A DNA stretch of 50,552 bases from Xylanimonas cellulosilytica (lineage in GTDB: Bacteria; Actinomycetota; Actinomycetes; Actinomycetales; Actinomycetaceae), in NCBI GenBank assembly GCA_001072465.1, contig JVKM01000060.1, forward strand, positions 1 through 50,552, given 5' to 3'. Every line of letters begins with the position of its first letter. Positions within the stretch are counted from its first letter, which is position 1. A program made the position numbers and the translations under genes. Below are positions 43,394 to 50,552 of this stretch, in pieces. The notes beneath the pieces are model-generated. The model did no database searches. It was given only the letters and a program-made list of their open reading frames with translations, and had not been told where the DNA came from.

Positions 43394-43948
43394 ATGGCAC
43401 TGATTCAGACCAATCCCAAGCGCCGCCGCTACGGCGCCGCAGCAATTGCAGGTGTTCTCGGCGGTATCGTCTCCGCCATCGTGAAGTTTGGCTGGGAGGT
43501 GCCGCTGCCTCCTCGTACTCCCGAGCGCAACGCAACCAACCCGCCCCAGGAGCTGCTCCAGCAGCTGGGCGTCCCGGAGAGCGTCACCCACCTGTCCTAC
43601 ACCTTCAACGGTAACGAAGGACTCCCCTGGGTCTCCTTCATCGTCCACTTCTCGTTCTCGATCGCCTTCGCGCTCATCTACTGCCTGCTGGCCGAGCGCT
43701 TCCCCCAGATCAAGCTCTGGCAGGGTGCCGCCTTCGGCATCTTCGTCTACGTGGCCTTCCACGTCGTCCTCATGCCGCTGATGGGCACCGTCCCGGCGCC
43801 CTGGAACCAGCCCTTCGCGGAACACTTCTCCGAGTTCTTCGGCCACATCATCTGGCTGTGGGTCATCGAAGTCTTCCGCCGCGACATGCGTAACCGCATC
43901 ACGCACGAGCCGGACGCCGAGTTCCCGCTCGAGTCTCGCACCAACTGA
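43394..43948 (+). CDS. YagU-family (DUF1440) inner-membrane protein
   Basis: A 184-residue membrane protein of the DUF1440/YagU family, linked in E. coli to acid resistance. Four hydrophobic helices are visible: AAAIAGVLGGIVSAIVKFGWE, WVSFIVHFSFSIAFALIYCLL, GAAFGIFVYVAFHVVLMPLMG and HIIWLWVIEVF. The PPRTPERNATNPPQ loop after helix 1 is typical. The ATG at 43394 has no ribosome site; a CATGCT hexamer lies at the leaderless distance with one mismatch. It is a single gene with a strong terminator, and no partner is suggested by context. Confidence 0.85.
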   Translation: MALIQTNPKRRRYGAAAIAGVLGGIVSAIVKFGWEVPLPPRTPERNATNPPQELLQQLGVPESVTHLSYTFNGNEGLPWVSFIVHFSFSIAFALIYCLLAERFPQIKLWQGAAFGIFVYVAFHVVLMPLMGTVPAPWNQPFAEHFSEFFGHIIWLWVIEVFRRDMRNRITHEPDAEFPLESRTN

Positions 43949-43967
43949 TCGCCGCTTACGCGGACAG

Positions 43968-44013
43968 ACGGGTGGGCCCCGGAACCGTATGGTTCCGGGG
44001 CCCACCCGTTTTC
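43968..44013. terminator. Bidirectional terminator between the yagU-like gene and metQ
   Basis: A perfect 19-bp stem (43968-43986 with 43991-44009), GTAT loop, and TTTTC after it on the plus strand. It serves the plus-strand gene clearly; metQ ends 64 bases beyond on the other strand. Confidence 0.85.
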
Positions 44014-44076
44014 TATGCGAGAGCCGCAGCCCTGCGTTCCGTCAGCCTCGGCGCCAGCGCGCCCCGGCCTCGTGGA

Positions 44077-44910
44077 TCAGAACGCCGGGATGACCGAGCC
44101 GTCCGACCAGGTCTTCTCGATGTACTGCTTGACCTCATCGGAGTGCAGAAGCTTCTCGAGCTTCGCGATGGCGTCAGCCTTCTTGGAGTCGCCCTTCCAG
44201 ACAAGGATGTTCACGGCCGGGTTGTCCACGGGAGACTCAACGACGAGGGCGTCACCGGAGATGGTCTTGCCACCCTCCTGGGCGAAGTTGCCGTTGATGA
44301 CCGCGTAGTCGAAGTCATCGAGCGAGCGGACCAGCTGCGGGCCCTCGACCTCGCGGAAGTCGAAGTTCTTCAGCTTGGTGACGGTGTTGATGTTGACGTC
44401 GCCGTCGCCCTCGGGGATCGACACGAGGCCCTGCGTGGCCAGGAGCTGGAGCGCGCGGGACTGGTTGGCCGTGTCGGAGATGATGCCGATCGTGCCGCCG
44501 TCGGGCAGCTCGTCGAGGGACTTGTGCTTGTTGGAGAACACGCCGAGGGGCTCGAGGTGGATACCCTCGCCGGCCTCGAAGTCGTAGCCGAACTGCTTCT
44601 CCGCGTTCTCCAGGTAGGGAACGGTCTGGTAGAAGTTAGCGTCCAGGTCGCCGTCGTTCAGCGCGGTGTTGGGCTGGACGTAGTCGGTGTACTCAACGAT
44701 CTTGAGCTTGATGCCCGCGTCCGCGGCCAGGTTGTCGTTGATGTAGGTGAGGATCTTCGCGTGGGGCGAGGGGGTCGCGCCCACGGTCAGGGTGACGACA
44801 TCCGAGGAAGAGCCGGAAGCATCCGAGGAGGAGGAGCCGCCGCCGCAGGCCGCCAGGCCCAGGGTGGCAACGGCCGCCAGGCCGATAGCTGCGAGAGAGC
44901 GGTGACGCAT
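44077..44910 (-). CDS. metQ: Methionine-binding lipoprotein MetQ (NlpA family)
   Basis: A 277-residue receptor for methionine uptake. The signal peptide ends in the lipobox GLAACGGG (Cys at about 22), followed by a Ser-rich linker. Family motifs: TVGATPSPHAKIL, VEYTDYVQPNTALNDGDLDA and NFYQTVPYLE, then GVFSNKHKSLDELPDG, SDTANQSRAL and the ligand-pocket segment AVINGNFA. Third gene of metN-metI-metQ on the minus strand, 71 bases after metI. Confidence 0.94.
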   Translation of the reverse strand: MRHRSLAAIGLAAVATLGLAACGGGSSSSDASGSSSDVVTLTVGATPSPHAKILTYINDNLAADAGIKLKIVEYTDYVQPNTALNDGDLDANFYQTVPYLENAEKQFGYDFEAGEGIHLEPLGVFSNKHKSLDELPDGGTIGIISDTANQSRALQLLATQGLVSIPEGDGDVNINTVTKLKNFDFREVEGPQLVRSLDDFDYAVINGNFAQEGGKTISGDALVVESPVDNPAVNILVWKGDSKKADAIAKLEKLLHSDEVKQYIEKTWSDGSVIPAF

Positions 44911-44981
44911 GGTGTTTCTCTTTTCTTCTGCGTACTGGATGGGATGGATGGCCGAGGCCGGGGTGGCCTGACCTGGGTCTG

Positions 44982-45713
44982 TCAGCGCGCGCGGTGGTCG
45001 ACCAGGCGCGAGAGGATATCGCCGATCAGCTGAATGATCTGCACGATGACGATGATGGCGACGACGGTGGAGATCATGACGTCGTCCTGCCAGCGGTTGT
45101 AGCCATAGTTGATGGCCATCTGGCCCAAGCCGCCGCCACCGACGGCGCCCGCCATCGCGGAGTAGCCGATCAGGGTGATCGCCAGGGTCGTGATGGACTG
45201 GATGAGGGCGGGCATGGCCTCGCGAATGAGGACACCCCAGCGGATCTGACGGTTGGAGGCACCCATCATCTGGGCGGCCTCGATCTTGCCGGGATCGACG
45301 GCCAACAGGTTCGTCTCCACGAGGCGCGCAAAGAAGGGCGCGGAGAGGATGACGAGCGGCACGACGGTCGCGAGCGAGCCCGTGGACTTGCCGACGATCA
45401 TCTTCGTGACCGGGATCAGCATGATGATGCCGATGATGAAGGGCAGGGAGCGCACGATATTCACGACGAAGGACACGGCCTGGTACACGCCCTTGTTCGG
45501 GGTGAGGCCGCCCTTGCCGGTCTGCACGAGGAGGAGTCCCAGGAGCGTGCCGATGATGACCGCGAAGAGCGTGGACAGGCCCGTCATCATGAGGGTCTCG
45601 AGGATTGCCGGACCGAACTTCTCGGTGAGGGCCGGGTTGTCAAACCACGTCGGGTCGCCTTTGCCTGCGGGCAGGAGCGCCAGCGCGTGAGCGGCGGTGT
45701 GTGCGGCGGTCAT
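44982..45713 (-). CDS. metI: Methionine ABC transporter permease MetI
   Basis: A 243-residue inner-membrane permease with five predicted helices. ETLMMTGLSTLFAVIIGTLLG begins the MetI fold; RSLPFIIGIIMLIPVTKMIVG and the EAA loop (KIEAAQMMGASNRQIRWGVL) that docks with MetN are present. The start overlaps the metN stop by four bases (ATGA), so the two are coupled. Confidence 0.95.
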   Translation of the reverse strand: MTAAHTAAHALALLPAGKGDPTWFDNPALTEKFGPAILETLMMTGLSTLFAVIIGTLLGLLLVQTGKGGLTPNKGVYQAVSFVVNIVRSLPFIIGIIMLIPVTKMIVGKSTGSLATVVPLVILSAPFFARLVETNLLAVDPGKIEAAQMMGASNRQIRWGVLIREAMPALIQSITTLAITLIGYSAMAGAVGGGGLGQMAINYGYNRWQDDVMISTVVAIIVIVQIIQLIGDILSRLVDHRAR

Positions 45714-46732
45714 TGGTCCCTCACTTCCGCGTGGACGTTGTTCTTGCGCAGCTGCTCGATAATCTTGTCAGCGTGGTACGCGGGCACGGTCAGGGCCAGG
45801 CGGCCCACCTGCACGCTGCCGAGGGACTCGAAGGTTCCGGCGGTGACGTCGGCGCCCATGGACGAGGCCAGGTGCAGGACGGTCGCACCGGTCGGGACAC
45901 CCGGGTGCGACGTGAAGACGACGTCGAGGAGGACGGTGCCCACCGCGTTCGGCTCGAAGCGGCCATCGGCGGATTCCGTCGGAACCGACTCGACGACCGG
46001 CATGGGGACCAGTTCGCGGGCCAGCGGAGTCGAGGGGTCGGCCACGACCTCTTCGAGGGGGCCGGTCTGCAGGACCTGGCCATGACCGAGGAGGGTCACG
46101 GAGTCGCAGATCTCGCGGACGACGGCCATCTCGTGGGTGATGATGACGACGGTAACGCCGGCGACGTCGCGCACGTGGCGCAGCAGCGACAGGATCTGAG
46201 CGGTCGACTCGGTATCGAGCGCGCTGGTCGGCTCGTCGCACAGGAGCACGGCGGGGTTGTCAGCCAGGGCGCGGGCGATGCCGACGCGCTGACGCTGGCC
46301 GCCCGACAGCTGGGACGGGTAGGAGTCGCCGCGGCCTTCGAGGCCCACGAGCGAGAGGAGCTCCTCGACGCGCTCACGGCGCTTCGCGGCGGGCACGCCC
46401 GCCAGCTTGAGCGGGTAGCCGATGTTGTCGGCGGCGGTGCGAGCGTCCAGGAGGTTCGCGGCCTGGAAGACCATGCCGATGCGACGACGGGCGGCGCGCA
46501 GCGCTGAACCCGTCAGGGTCGCCAGGTCGAGGCCGTCGACGACGATGTGGCCCTCGGTGGGCTTCTCCAGTGCCGTCAGACAGCGGATAAGCGTGGACTT
46601 ACCGGCGCCCGAGCGGCCGACGATCCCGTGGATCGAACCGCGATCAACGTGCAGGTTCACCCCATCGAGCGCGACGACCGTGCCGCCGTTTTTCACGGGG
46701 TAGACCTTGGACACCCCGGTGAGGTCAATCAT
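45710..46732 (-). CDS. metN: Methionine ABC transporter ATP-binding protein MetN
   Basis: A 340-residue ATPase. MIDLTGVSKVYP begins the domain; Walker A is GRSGAGKSTLIR, signature LSGGQRQRVGIAR, Walker B VLLCDEPTSALD and the His loop THEMAVV. The C-terminal 90 residues form the NIL/ACT-like domain that binds methionine and inhibits transport. GGAG six bases before ATG 46732 favours it over the ATG two codons earlier (46738). First gene of metNIQ. No SAM riboswitch is recognisable upstream. Confidence 0.94.
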   Translation of the reverse strand: MIDLTGVSKVYPVKNGGTVVALDGVNLHVDRGSIHGIVGRSGAGKSTLIRCLTALEKPTEGHIVVDGLDLATLTGSALRAARRRIGMVFQAANLLDARTAADNIGYPLKLAGVPAAKRRERVEELLSLVGLEGRGDSYPSQLSGGQRQRVGIARALADNPAVLLCDEPTSALDTESTAQILSLLRHVRDVAGVTVVIITHEMAVVREICDSVTLLGHGQVLQTGPLEEVVADPSTPLARELVPMPVVESVPTESADGRFEPNAVGTVLLDVVFTSHPGVPTGATVLHLASSMGADVTAGTFESLGSVQVGRLALTVPAYHADKIIEQLRKNNVHAEVRDQ

Positions 46733-46882
46733 GTGCATCTCCGTTACTGGGCCGCACGGCCCGCGACATCAGCATATGAGGGCCAGCGTCGCGAGCGCTC
46801 GGAATGCTGTTACAAAACTCCGTATCGTGGCTAAACCCTCACCCATCAGCCCGCATAGTGGCCCCAGTTGCGTGACAAACGC

Positions 46883-47254
46883 CTATCCGGCACAGGCGAT
46901 GCCGGCGAGCGCCGCGCCCCACGAGGCCGCCCACGTGCCGAGGGCCAGGGCGAGGCCGCGCCCCCGGAACCCGTCCGCCCACAGGGTCACCGCGTCCACG
47001 AGCGCCGTCGAAAACGTCGTGAAACCACCCAGGAACCCCGTCGACACGATCGGCATGAGGCCTGCGGGCACCAGCTGAGTGGCCGCGCCGGCCAGGAAAC
47101 ACCCGATGACGTTGACAACCAGGATGCCGAGCTTCGCTCCCGCCGGGTCACCCCACGACGACAGGGCACGCTGAGTCCCTCGATCCAGCCAGAAGCGGGC
47201 GCACGCGCCCAGACCGCCGGCCAGGGCCACGAACAGGAAGGTTGCGCCACTCAT
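46883..47254 (-). CDS. crcB: Fluoride-specific channel subunit CrcB/Fluc (second of pair)
   Basis: A 123-residue four-helix membrane protein. GGLGACARFWLD, the NVIGCFLAG helix break, and GFLGGFTTFSTALVDAV with the Phe-box and TTFST pore motif are all present. Fluc channels are dimers in dual topology; where two genes occur, each tends to have fixed opposite orientation and they form a heterodimer. The start overlaps the preceding crcB stop by four bases. Confidence 0.93.
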   Translation of the reverse strand: MSGATFLFVALAGGLGACARFWLDRGTQRALSSWGDPAGAKLGILVVNVIGCFLAGAATQLVPAGLMPIVSTGFLGGFTTFSTALVDAVTLWADGFRGRGLALALGTWAASWGAALAGIACAG

Positions 47255-47715
47255 GCCGGGTCCCCCTCACTGGCGACGGGGCGCGAACCTGAGCGACCAC
47301 TCGCCCACTCCCCCACGCGTATCCCCGCCCAGGCGCAGGCGCCACCCAGGGCCAGGAGACCGAGGGACTGAGAGACGGCCTCGACAATTCCATTAAGCGA
47401 CGCGTACCCCACCGACGCGACGATGTATGTCCCGTACGTCGTAAACGCGCCCGCAAAACCCGTGCCGACCAGGAGCTTCAGGGTCTTCAGCGACGCCGCA
47501 TCCCCGGCGCCGCGCGCCAGGCGTCCCGCCACCCACGCGGCCAGCGCACCCAGCAGGAACGCGCCCACCGCGTTGACCGTCAACGTCGACCACGACAGGA
47601 AGAGGCCGCGCACGGGAGAGGCCTTCGCGACCTCGTCCAGGCCGGCACGCGCGGCCGTCCCCACGACCCCGCCCACGAAGACCGCCAACCAGTCGGGCAC
47701 CCGAAAACTCACCAT
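47251..47715 (-). CDS. crcB: Fluoride-specific channel subunit CrcB/Fluc (first of pair)
   Basis: A 154-residue homologue of the following gene. VGGVVGTAARAGLDEV, NAVGAFLLGALAAWVAGRLARG and GFAGAFTTYGTYIV match the Fluc motifs, but the usual GGFTTFST is GAFTTYGT, a changed pore motif. The ATG at 47715 is chosen over the GTG at 47724 because TACAGT lies 7 bases upstream in leaderless position and would overlap the GTG. The C-terminus is longer than usual and Arg/Ser-rich. The pair exports fluoride. Confidence 0.9.
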   Translation of the reverse strand: MVSFRVPDWLAVFVGGVVGTAARAGLDEVAKASPVRGLFLSWSTLTVNAVGAFLLGALAAWVAGRLARGAGDAASLKTLKLLVGTGFAGAFTTYGTYIVASVGYASLNGIVEAVSQSLGLLALGGACAWAGIRVGEWASGRSGSRPVASEGDPA

Positions 47716-47722
47716 GCACCCC

Positions 47723-47728
47723 ACTGTA
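47723..47728 (-). promoter_or_regulatory. Leaderless-type -10 box of the crcB pair
   Basis: Minus-strand TACAGT ends 7 bases before the ATG at 47715. With so short a leader there is no room for a fluoride riboswitch. Confidence 0.4.
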
Positions 47729-47783
47729 CGCCCGCCGCGCCACCACCCGGGGAGGCGGATCCCAGGAGGCGGCCACGGCCTCG

Positions 47784-47789
47784 TACACT
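47784..47789 (+). promoter_or_regulatory. Leaderless-type -10 box of gluQRS
   Basis: TACACT ends 6 bases before the ATG at 47796, identical in sequence and spacing to moeA. Confidence 0.5.
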
Positions 47790-47795
47790 GGGCGC

Positions 47796-48710
47796 ATGAC
47801 GAACACCGGACGATTCGCGCCCTCCCCCACGGGCGACTTCCACCTGGGCAACCTGCGCACCGCGATCCTCGCGTGGGCGTGGGCGCGCACGACCGGGCGG
47901 CGATTCGTCCTGCGCATCGAGGACATCGACCGCGAACGCGCCGGGTCCGCCGAGCGCCAAATCGAGGACCTGGCGGCGATCGGAGTCGACTGGGACGGCG
48001 AGCCCCTCATCCAAACCGCGCGGGCCGACGCGCACGAGGCCGCCCTGGCGTCGCTGGCCGCGCGCGGCCTCATCTTCGAGTGCTACTGCACTCGCCGCGA
48101 CATCCGCGAGGCCGCCTCCGCGCCGCACGTCCCACCCGGCCACTACCCGGGCACCTGCCTGACGCTGAGCGAGTCCAAGCGCGAGGCGAAGCGCGAGGCT
48201 CTGGCCGCTTTGGGGCGCGCCCCCGCGCTGCGCCTGGCCGCCCCCTCGCCCGAGTGGACCGTGTTCGACGAGCTGCACGGCTCCTACACCGGGGCTGTCG
48301 ACCACTTCGTCGTACGCCGCGCGGACGGCGTGCCCGCCTACAACCTGGCGGCCGTCGTCGACGACGCGTTCCAGGGCGTCGACCAGGTCGTCCGCGGCTT
48401 CGACCTGCTCTCCCAGGCGCCCGCGCAGGCACAGCTCGCCCACTTGCTCGGTGCCCCCGAGCCGACCTACGCGCACGTGCCCCTCGCGCTCACGCCCTCA
48501 GGGGCGCGCCTGGCCAAGCGCGACGGCGCCGTCACCCTCTCTGACCTACGAGGCCTGGGCTGGTCCACCGAGGACGTCGTCTCGTTCATCGGGTCGTCCC
48601 TGGGAGTGCCCGGGGCGCGTTGCGCCTCCGACATTGCGGATTCCCTGGGGATTTCAGGATTGCGTTCCCTGCCGACCGAGCCGTGGGTCGTGACGCCTCC
48701 CAGTTCCTGA
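47796..48710 (+). CDS. gluQ: Glutamyl-Q tRNA(Asp) synthetase GluQRS
   Basis: A 304-residue paralogue of the GluRS catalytic core without the anticodon-binding domain. GRFAPSPTGDFHLGNLRTAI holds the HIGH-like HLGN motif; LRIEDIDRERA, VDWDGEPLIQ and LAKRDGAVTL (KMSKS-like) follow. A zinc site is suggested by CYCTRRDI and YPGTC. In known cases it attaches Glu to queuosine-34 of tRNA-Asp. The last 50 residues are shorter than in GluRS, as expected. Divergent from crcB. Confidence 0.93.
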   Translation: MTNTGRFAPSPTGDFHLGNLRTAILAWAWARTTGRRFVLRIEDIDRERAGSAERQIEDLAAIGVDWDGEPLIQTARADAHEAALASLAARGLIFECYCTRRDIREAASAPHVPPGHYPGTCLTLSESKREAKREALAALGRAPALRLAAPSPEWTVFDELHGSYTGAVDHFVVRRADGVPAYNLAAVVDDAFQGVDQVVRGFDLLSQAPAQAQLAHLLGAPEPTYAHVPLALTPSGARLAKRDGAVTLSDLRGLGWSTEDVVSFIGSSLGVPGARCASDIADSLGISGLRSLPTEPWVVTPPSS

Positions 48711-49225
48711 GGGCTGCTTGTGGCCCCACGGGTGTTCCGGGCTGCTCTATGTGCCCTGTTGGGCCGTGCTGCGCCGTGGGCGGCGGGCACTTCCGCCAGA
48801 TTGAAACCGACAGCACCTTTGCGCGGGTGAGCTCCGCTGCCGCTGAAACCCGCAGCACCTTTACCCACCACTTTCGGCCTTTTCGAGCGCGTTTTTCGGT
48901 TGCAGAGGTGATGGTGGTTTCGATGGTCGCTGTTCTGGGGCGAGCATTGGTGATGGTGGTTTCACGTTGGTCTGCATCAGTGGTTGCAGAGGTGCCATTG
49001 GTTTCAGCGTCGCCACGTCACAGCTGCCTGTGCGCGAAAAAGTTCGCCCTGCTCGGCCAGGTGTGGGCGTGAGCGCGAAAAAGTTCGCCCCGCGCACGAA
49101 AAATGGCCCAAAAATGGCGGTTTATGGCGTGCCGGGCGAACTATTTCGCGAAAGAGCTGCTGAAGGCCCCGTGCTGGGCGAACTTTGTCGCGGGGCGCCC
49201 GAAAAGACGCATGCAGGGCAAGCTC
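48711..49225. other. 515-bp gene-free spacer with short and palindromic repeats
   Basis: No supported gene. It contains paired direct repeats (TGAAACC then CAGCACCTTT, twice, near 48803-48866; TGATGGTGGTTTC twice, near 48909 and 48951) and the third four-box element (49034-49191). The IS1249-type element begins at 49226. Confidence 0.6.
49034..49191. repeat. Four-box palindromic element (F-F-R-R), copy 3
   Basis: GCGAAAAAGTTCGCCC at 49034-49049 and 49075-49090, then GGGCGAACTATTTCGC at 49134-49149 and GGGCGAACTTTGTCGC at 49176-49191. Starts are 41, 59 and 42 apart, against 42, 58 and 42 in copy 1. Confidence 0.85.
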
Positions 49226-49254
49226 GGGTTATAGGACATTTCGTGTTGCTGGGG

Positions 49255-50367
49255 TTAGTCCCAGGTGTTGTGGTAGGGGGTGGTGTGGTGGAGTTCGTTC
49301 CAGCAAATTGCGTCGCCCCAGCCGGGGATAATGGCGGTGGCTTGGTGGGTTTGGCTGGCGTTATACCAGGCGTTTTCGAGGTCTGCGTCGGTGGGCATGG
49401 TGGCGAGGATGCGGGCTGCTGGCTGTGGGTGCGCAGAGTGGGTGTAGCACCACCAAAACACGGCTTTCATGCGTCGAGTCAGGCGCATGCCACGGTGATC
49501 GCGCAGCATCTGGCGTAGGCGCGCGTTCGTGCTTTCGATCTGGTTGGTTGTTGCAGGCATCGGCTGATCCCAGGTGGGGTCCAGGTACGTGAACAACAGG
49601 CCTTGCCTGATGAGCTTGTTGAGACTGTTACGAGCCCGAACGAGACGTTCGTGGGTGTATTCCCATCCTCCGTCAGGCCTGCGTGTTTTCTCCTCCAAGA
49701 AGTCCTTCCAGCGCGTGCACCAGTCCTGGTAGGCACCGATCCATTCCTGAGCTTCTTCTCGGCCCTCCACGTGCAAGAGTTGTTGCCCAAGAGCGTATAA
49801 GCTTCGTGAGGCCGCCAGTTTGGGGCGCGTTGTGGTGGCTTGGCGAATACGGCAATACGCATGGAAGGTGCAGCGTTGGATGCGCGTGGTCGGCCAGATT
49901 CTCTTGCAGGCTTTCGCGAACCCACTGCCCCCGTCAGTGACGACCAGGGCCGGTGGCGCGATGCGGCTCATGAGTGCTTCCCAGGCACGCGAATTCTCGC
50001 TCCTAGCCGCGTACCAACCCAGCACGCAATCGGGAGTTTGAGCGATGAGAACCACGGCACCTCGGCCCAGGTGGATACCGTCAACGAAGATGACGTCATG
50101 AACCTCATCGACGATCGGGCTAAACGGCCATAACTGCCACAATGGCTCACAGCGCCTGCGAAACGAGCGTCCCCCGCCAGGCAAATCCGCCTGACGGCGC
50201 CGACTGAGCAGCCAGGCCAAGAACTCATCAAGATGCTTGGCCGTGGAGTCTATTTCGTTCAACGTCGTGATTTTGCAGGGTTTACACCGCCACCGCTGAC
50301 GACCTGATGAAGTCCTACCGTGACGGATCATGGGGCAACCACACACAGGGCACGATGCAGTATTCAC
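49255..50367 (-). CDS. IS1249-type (IS256-superfamily-like) DDE transposase
   Basis: A 370-residue transposase. The N-terminus has a zinc ribbon (CPVCGCPMIRHG, then RWRCKPC) followed by an HTH-type region and the catalytic core: Asp in FVDGIHLG, Asp in VVTDGGSGF, Glu in NQIESTNARLR. CTFHAYCRIRQATTTRPKL is the CxxH region seen in this superfamily. The GTG at 50367 (VNTASCPVCG) puts the zinc ribbon at the start; the longer frame from 50502 runs into the terminal repeats. No internal stop, so it may be active. Confidence 0.88.
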   Translation of the reverse strand: MNTASCPVCGCPMIRHGRTSSGRQRWRCKPCKITTLNEIDSTAKHLDEFLAWLLSRRRQADLPGGGRSFRRRCEPLWQLWPFSPIVDEVHDVIFVDGIHLGRGAVVLIAQTPDCVLGWYAARSENSRAWEALMSRIAPPALVVTDGGSGFAKACKRIWPTTRIQRCTFHAYCRIRQATTTRPKLAASRSLYALGQQLLHVEGREEAQEWIGAYQDWCTRWKDFLEEKTRRPDGGWEYTHERLVRARNSLNKLIRQGLLFTYLDPTWDQPMPATTNQIESTNARLRQMLRDHRGMRLTRRMKAVFWWCYTHSAHPQPAARILATMPTDADLENAWYNASQTHQATAIIPGWGDAICWNELHHTTPYHNTWD

Positions 50368-50386
50368 AGAAACGAGGCAAACACGA

Positions 50387-50538
50387 CCAACTAAAAAAGC
50401 TACTTTCCCGCGCAGCAAAGCCGAAAAGTCACCCTCCCAGCAACACGATTTGTCCATCCTCATAGTTGGTCCCAACCAACTAAAACACCGACTTTCCCGC
50501 ACCAGAAAGCCAAAAAGTCACGCCACCAGCAACACCTA
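50387..50538. repeat. Duplicated subterminal sequence at the IS1249 right end
   Basis: A block starting CCAACTAAAA, then ACTTTCCCGC, AAAAGTCAC and CCAGCAACAC occurs at 50387-50446 and again from 50476, 89 bases apart. The second leads into the terminal repeat. TAGTTGGT (50463-50470) and ACCAACTA (50475-50482) form a hairpin between them. Confidence 0.7.
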
Positions 50539-50552
50539 GTGTCCTATAACCC

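Larger units (their letters stand above)
49226..50552 (-). mobile_element. Complete IS1249-type insertion sequence
   Basis: 1327 bp bounded by terminal inverted repeats. The left end GGGTTATAGGACA (49226-49238), then TGTTGCTGG, is matched by the right end read inward from 50552 (GGGTTATAGGACA, then TGTTGCTGG). The right end coincides with the window edge, so the target duplication cannot be checked. One transposase gene inside. Confidence 0.85.

Noticed and set aside
46739-46882. SAM riboswitch upstream of metN
   Set aside because: I looked on the minus strand for the conserved SAM-I, SAM-II and SAM-IV cores and found none; the spacer is also short.
47716-47795. Fluoride riboswitch upstream of crcB
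   Set aside because: The divergent spacer is only 80 bases and the -10 box is 7 bases from the start, leaving no leader.

Overview
This is a high-GC window that reads as the chromosome of an oral-type actinomycete of the Actinomyces/Schaalia group. That assignment is an inference from GC-rich codon use, gene content (narKGHJI with a full molybdenum-cofactor set, a pneumococcal Pce-like surface protein, a fused ModBC) and many start codons placed exactly where a leaderless transcript would begin. No rRNA is present to confirm the taxon.

Layout. 1-767: 3' part of an IS3-family element. 911-3460: an ABC-F ATPase with a structured leader, then a YefM-YoeB toxin-antitoxin pair. 3479-7208: divergent methyltransferase and DUF808 genes and a Mn/Fe superoxide dismutase with a UUCG-capped terminator. 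7209-8514: 1.3 kb without genes, packed with three kinds of palindromic repeat. 8515-8604: tRNA-Ser(CGA). 8856-12741: OPT-family transporter and a shortened GH2 beta-galactosidase-like protein. 12840-17414: giant BadF/HgdC-type activase plus dehydratase-like protein. 17633-21281: modA-modBC and a divergent MoaB-like gene. 21302-21611: more palindromic repeats. 21706-23763: Pce-like phosphorylcholine esterase with 12 choline-binding-type repeats. 23839-26804: mobA, moeB-like, moaE and an HTH-MoaD fusion. 27106-35306: narI, narJ, narH, narG, narK. 35530-40946: moaA, a DUF559-type gene between copies of an 80-bp repeat, moeA, moaC, mogA. 40948-48710: tadA with a long disordered tail, upp, yagU-like, metQIN, two fluoride-channel genes, gluQRS. 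48711-50552: repeat-rich spacer and a complete IS1249-type element ending at the window edge.

How the genes work together. The centre is one respiratory module. ModA-ModBC imports molybdate. MoaA, MoaC, MoaD (only as the C-terminus of a transcription-factor-like protein), MoaE and MoeB make molybdopterin. MogA and MoeA insert Mo, and MobA adds GMP. NarGHI with its chaperone NarJ uses the cofactor for nitrate respiration, and NarK exchanges nitrate and nitrite. All of it lies within about 23 kb, interrupted only by the Pce-like gene and the DUF559 island.

Most interesting: (1) a SufR/COG2345-like HTH regulator fused to a complete MoaD ending in Gly-Gly, the only MoaD in the window; (2) a Pce/CbpE-type protein in an actinomycete; (3) a MoaB-like paralogue beside modABC that has lost both catalytic aspartates; (4) several palindromic intergenic repeat families with a forward-forward-reverse-reverse architecture, and a 12-mer present 12 times; (5) an ABC-F leader with a three-codon leaderless ORF and a hairpin that buries the start codon.
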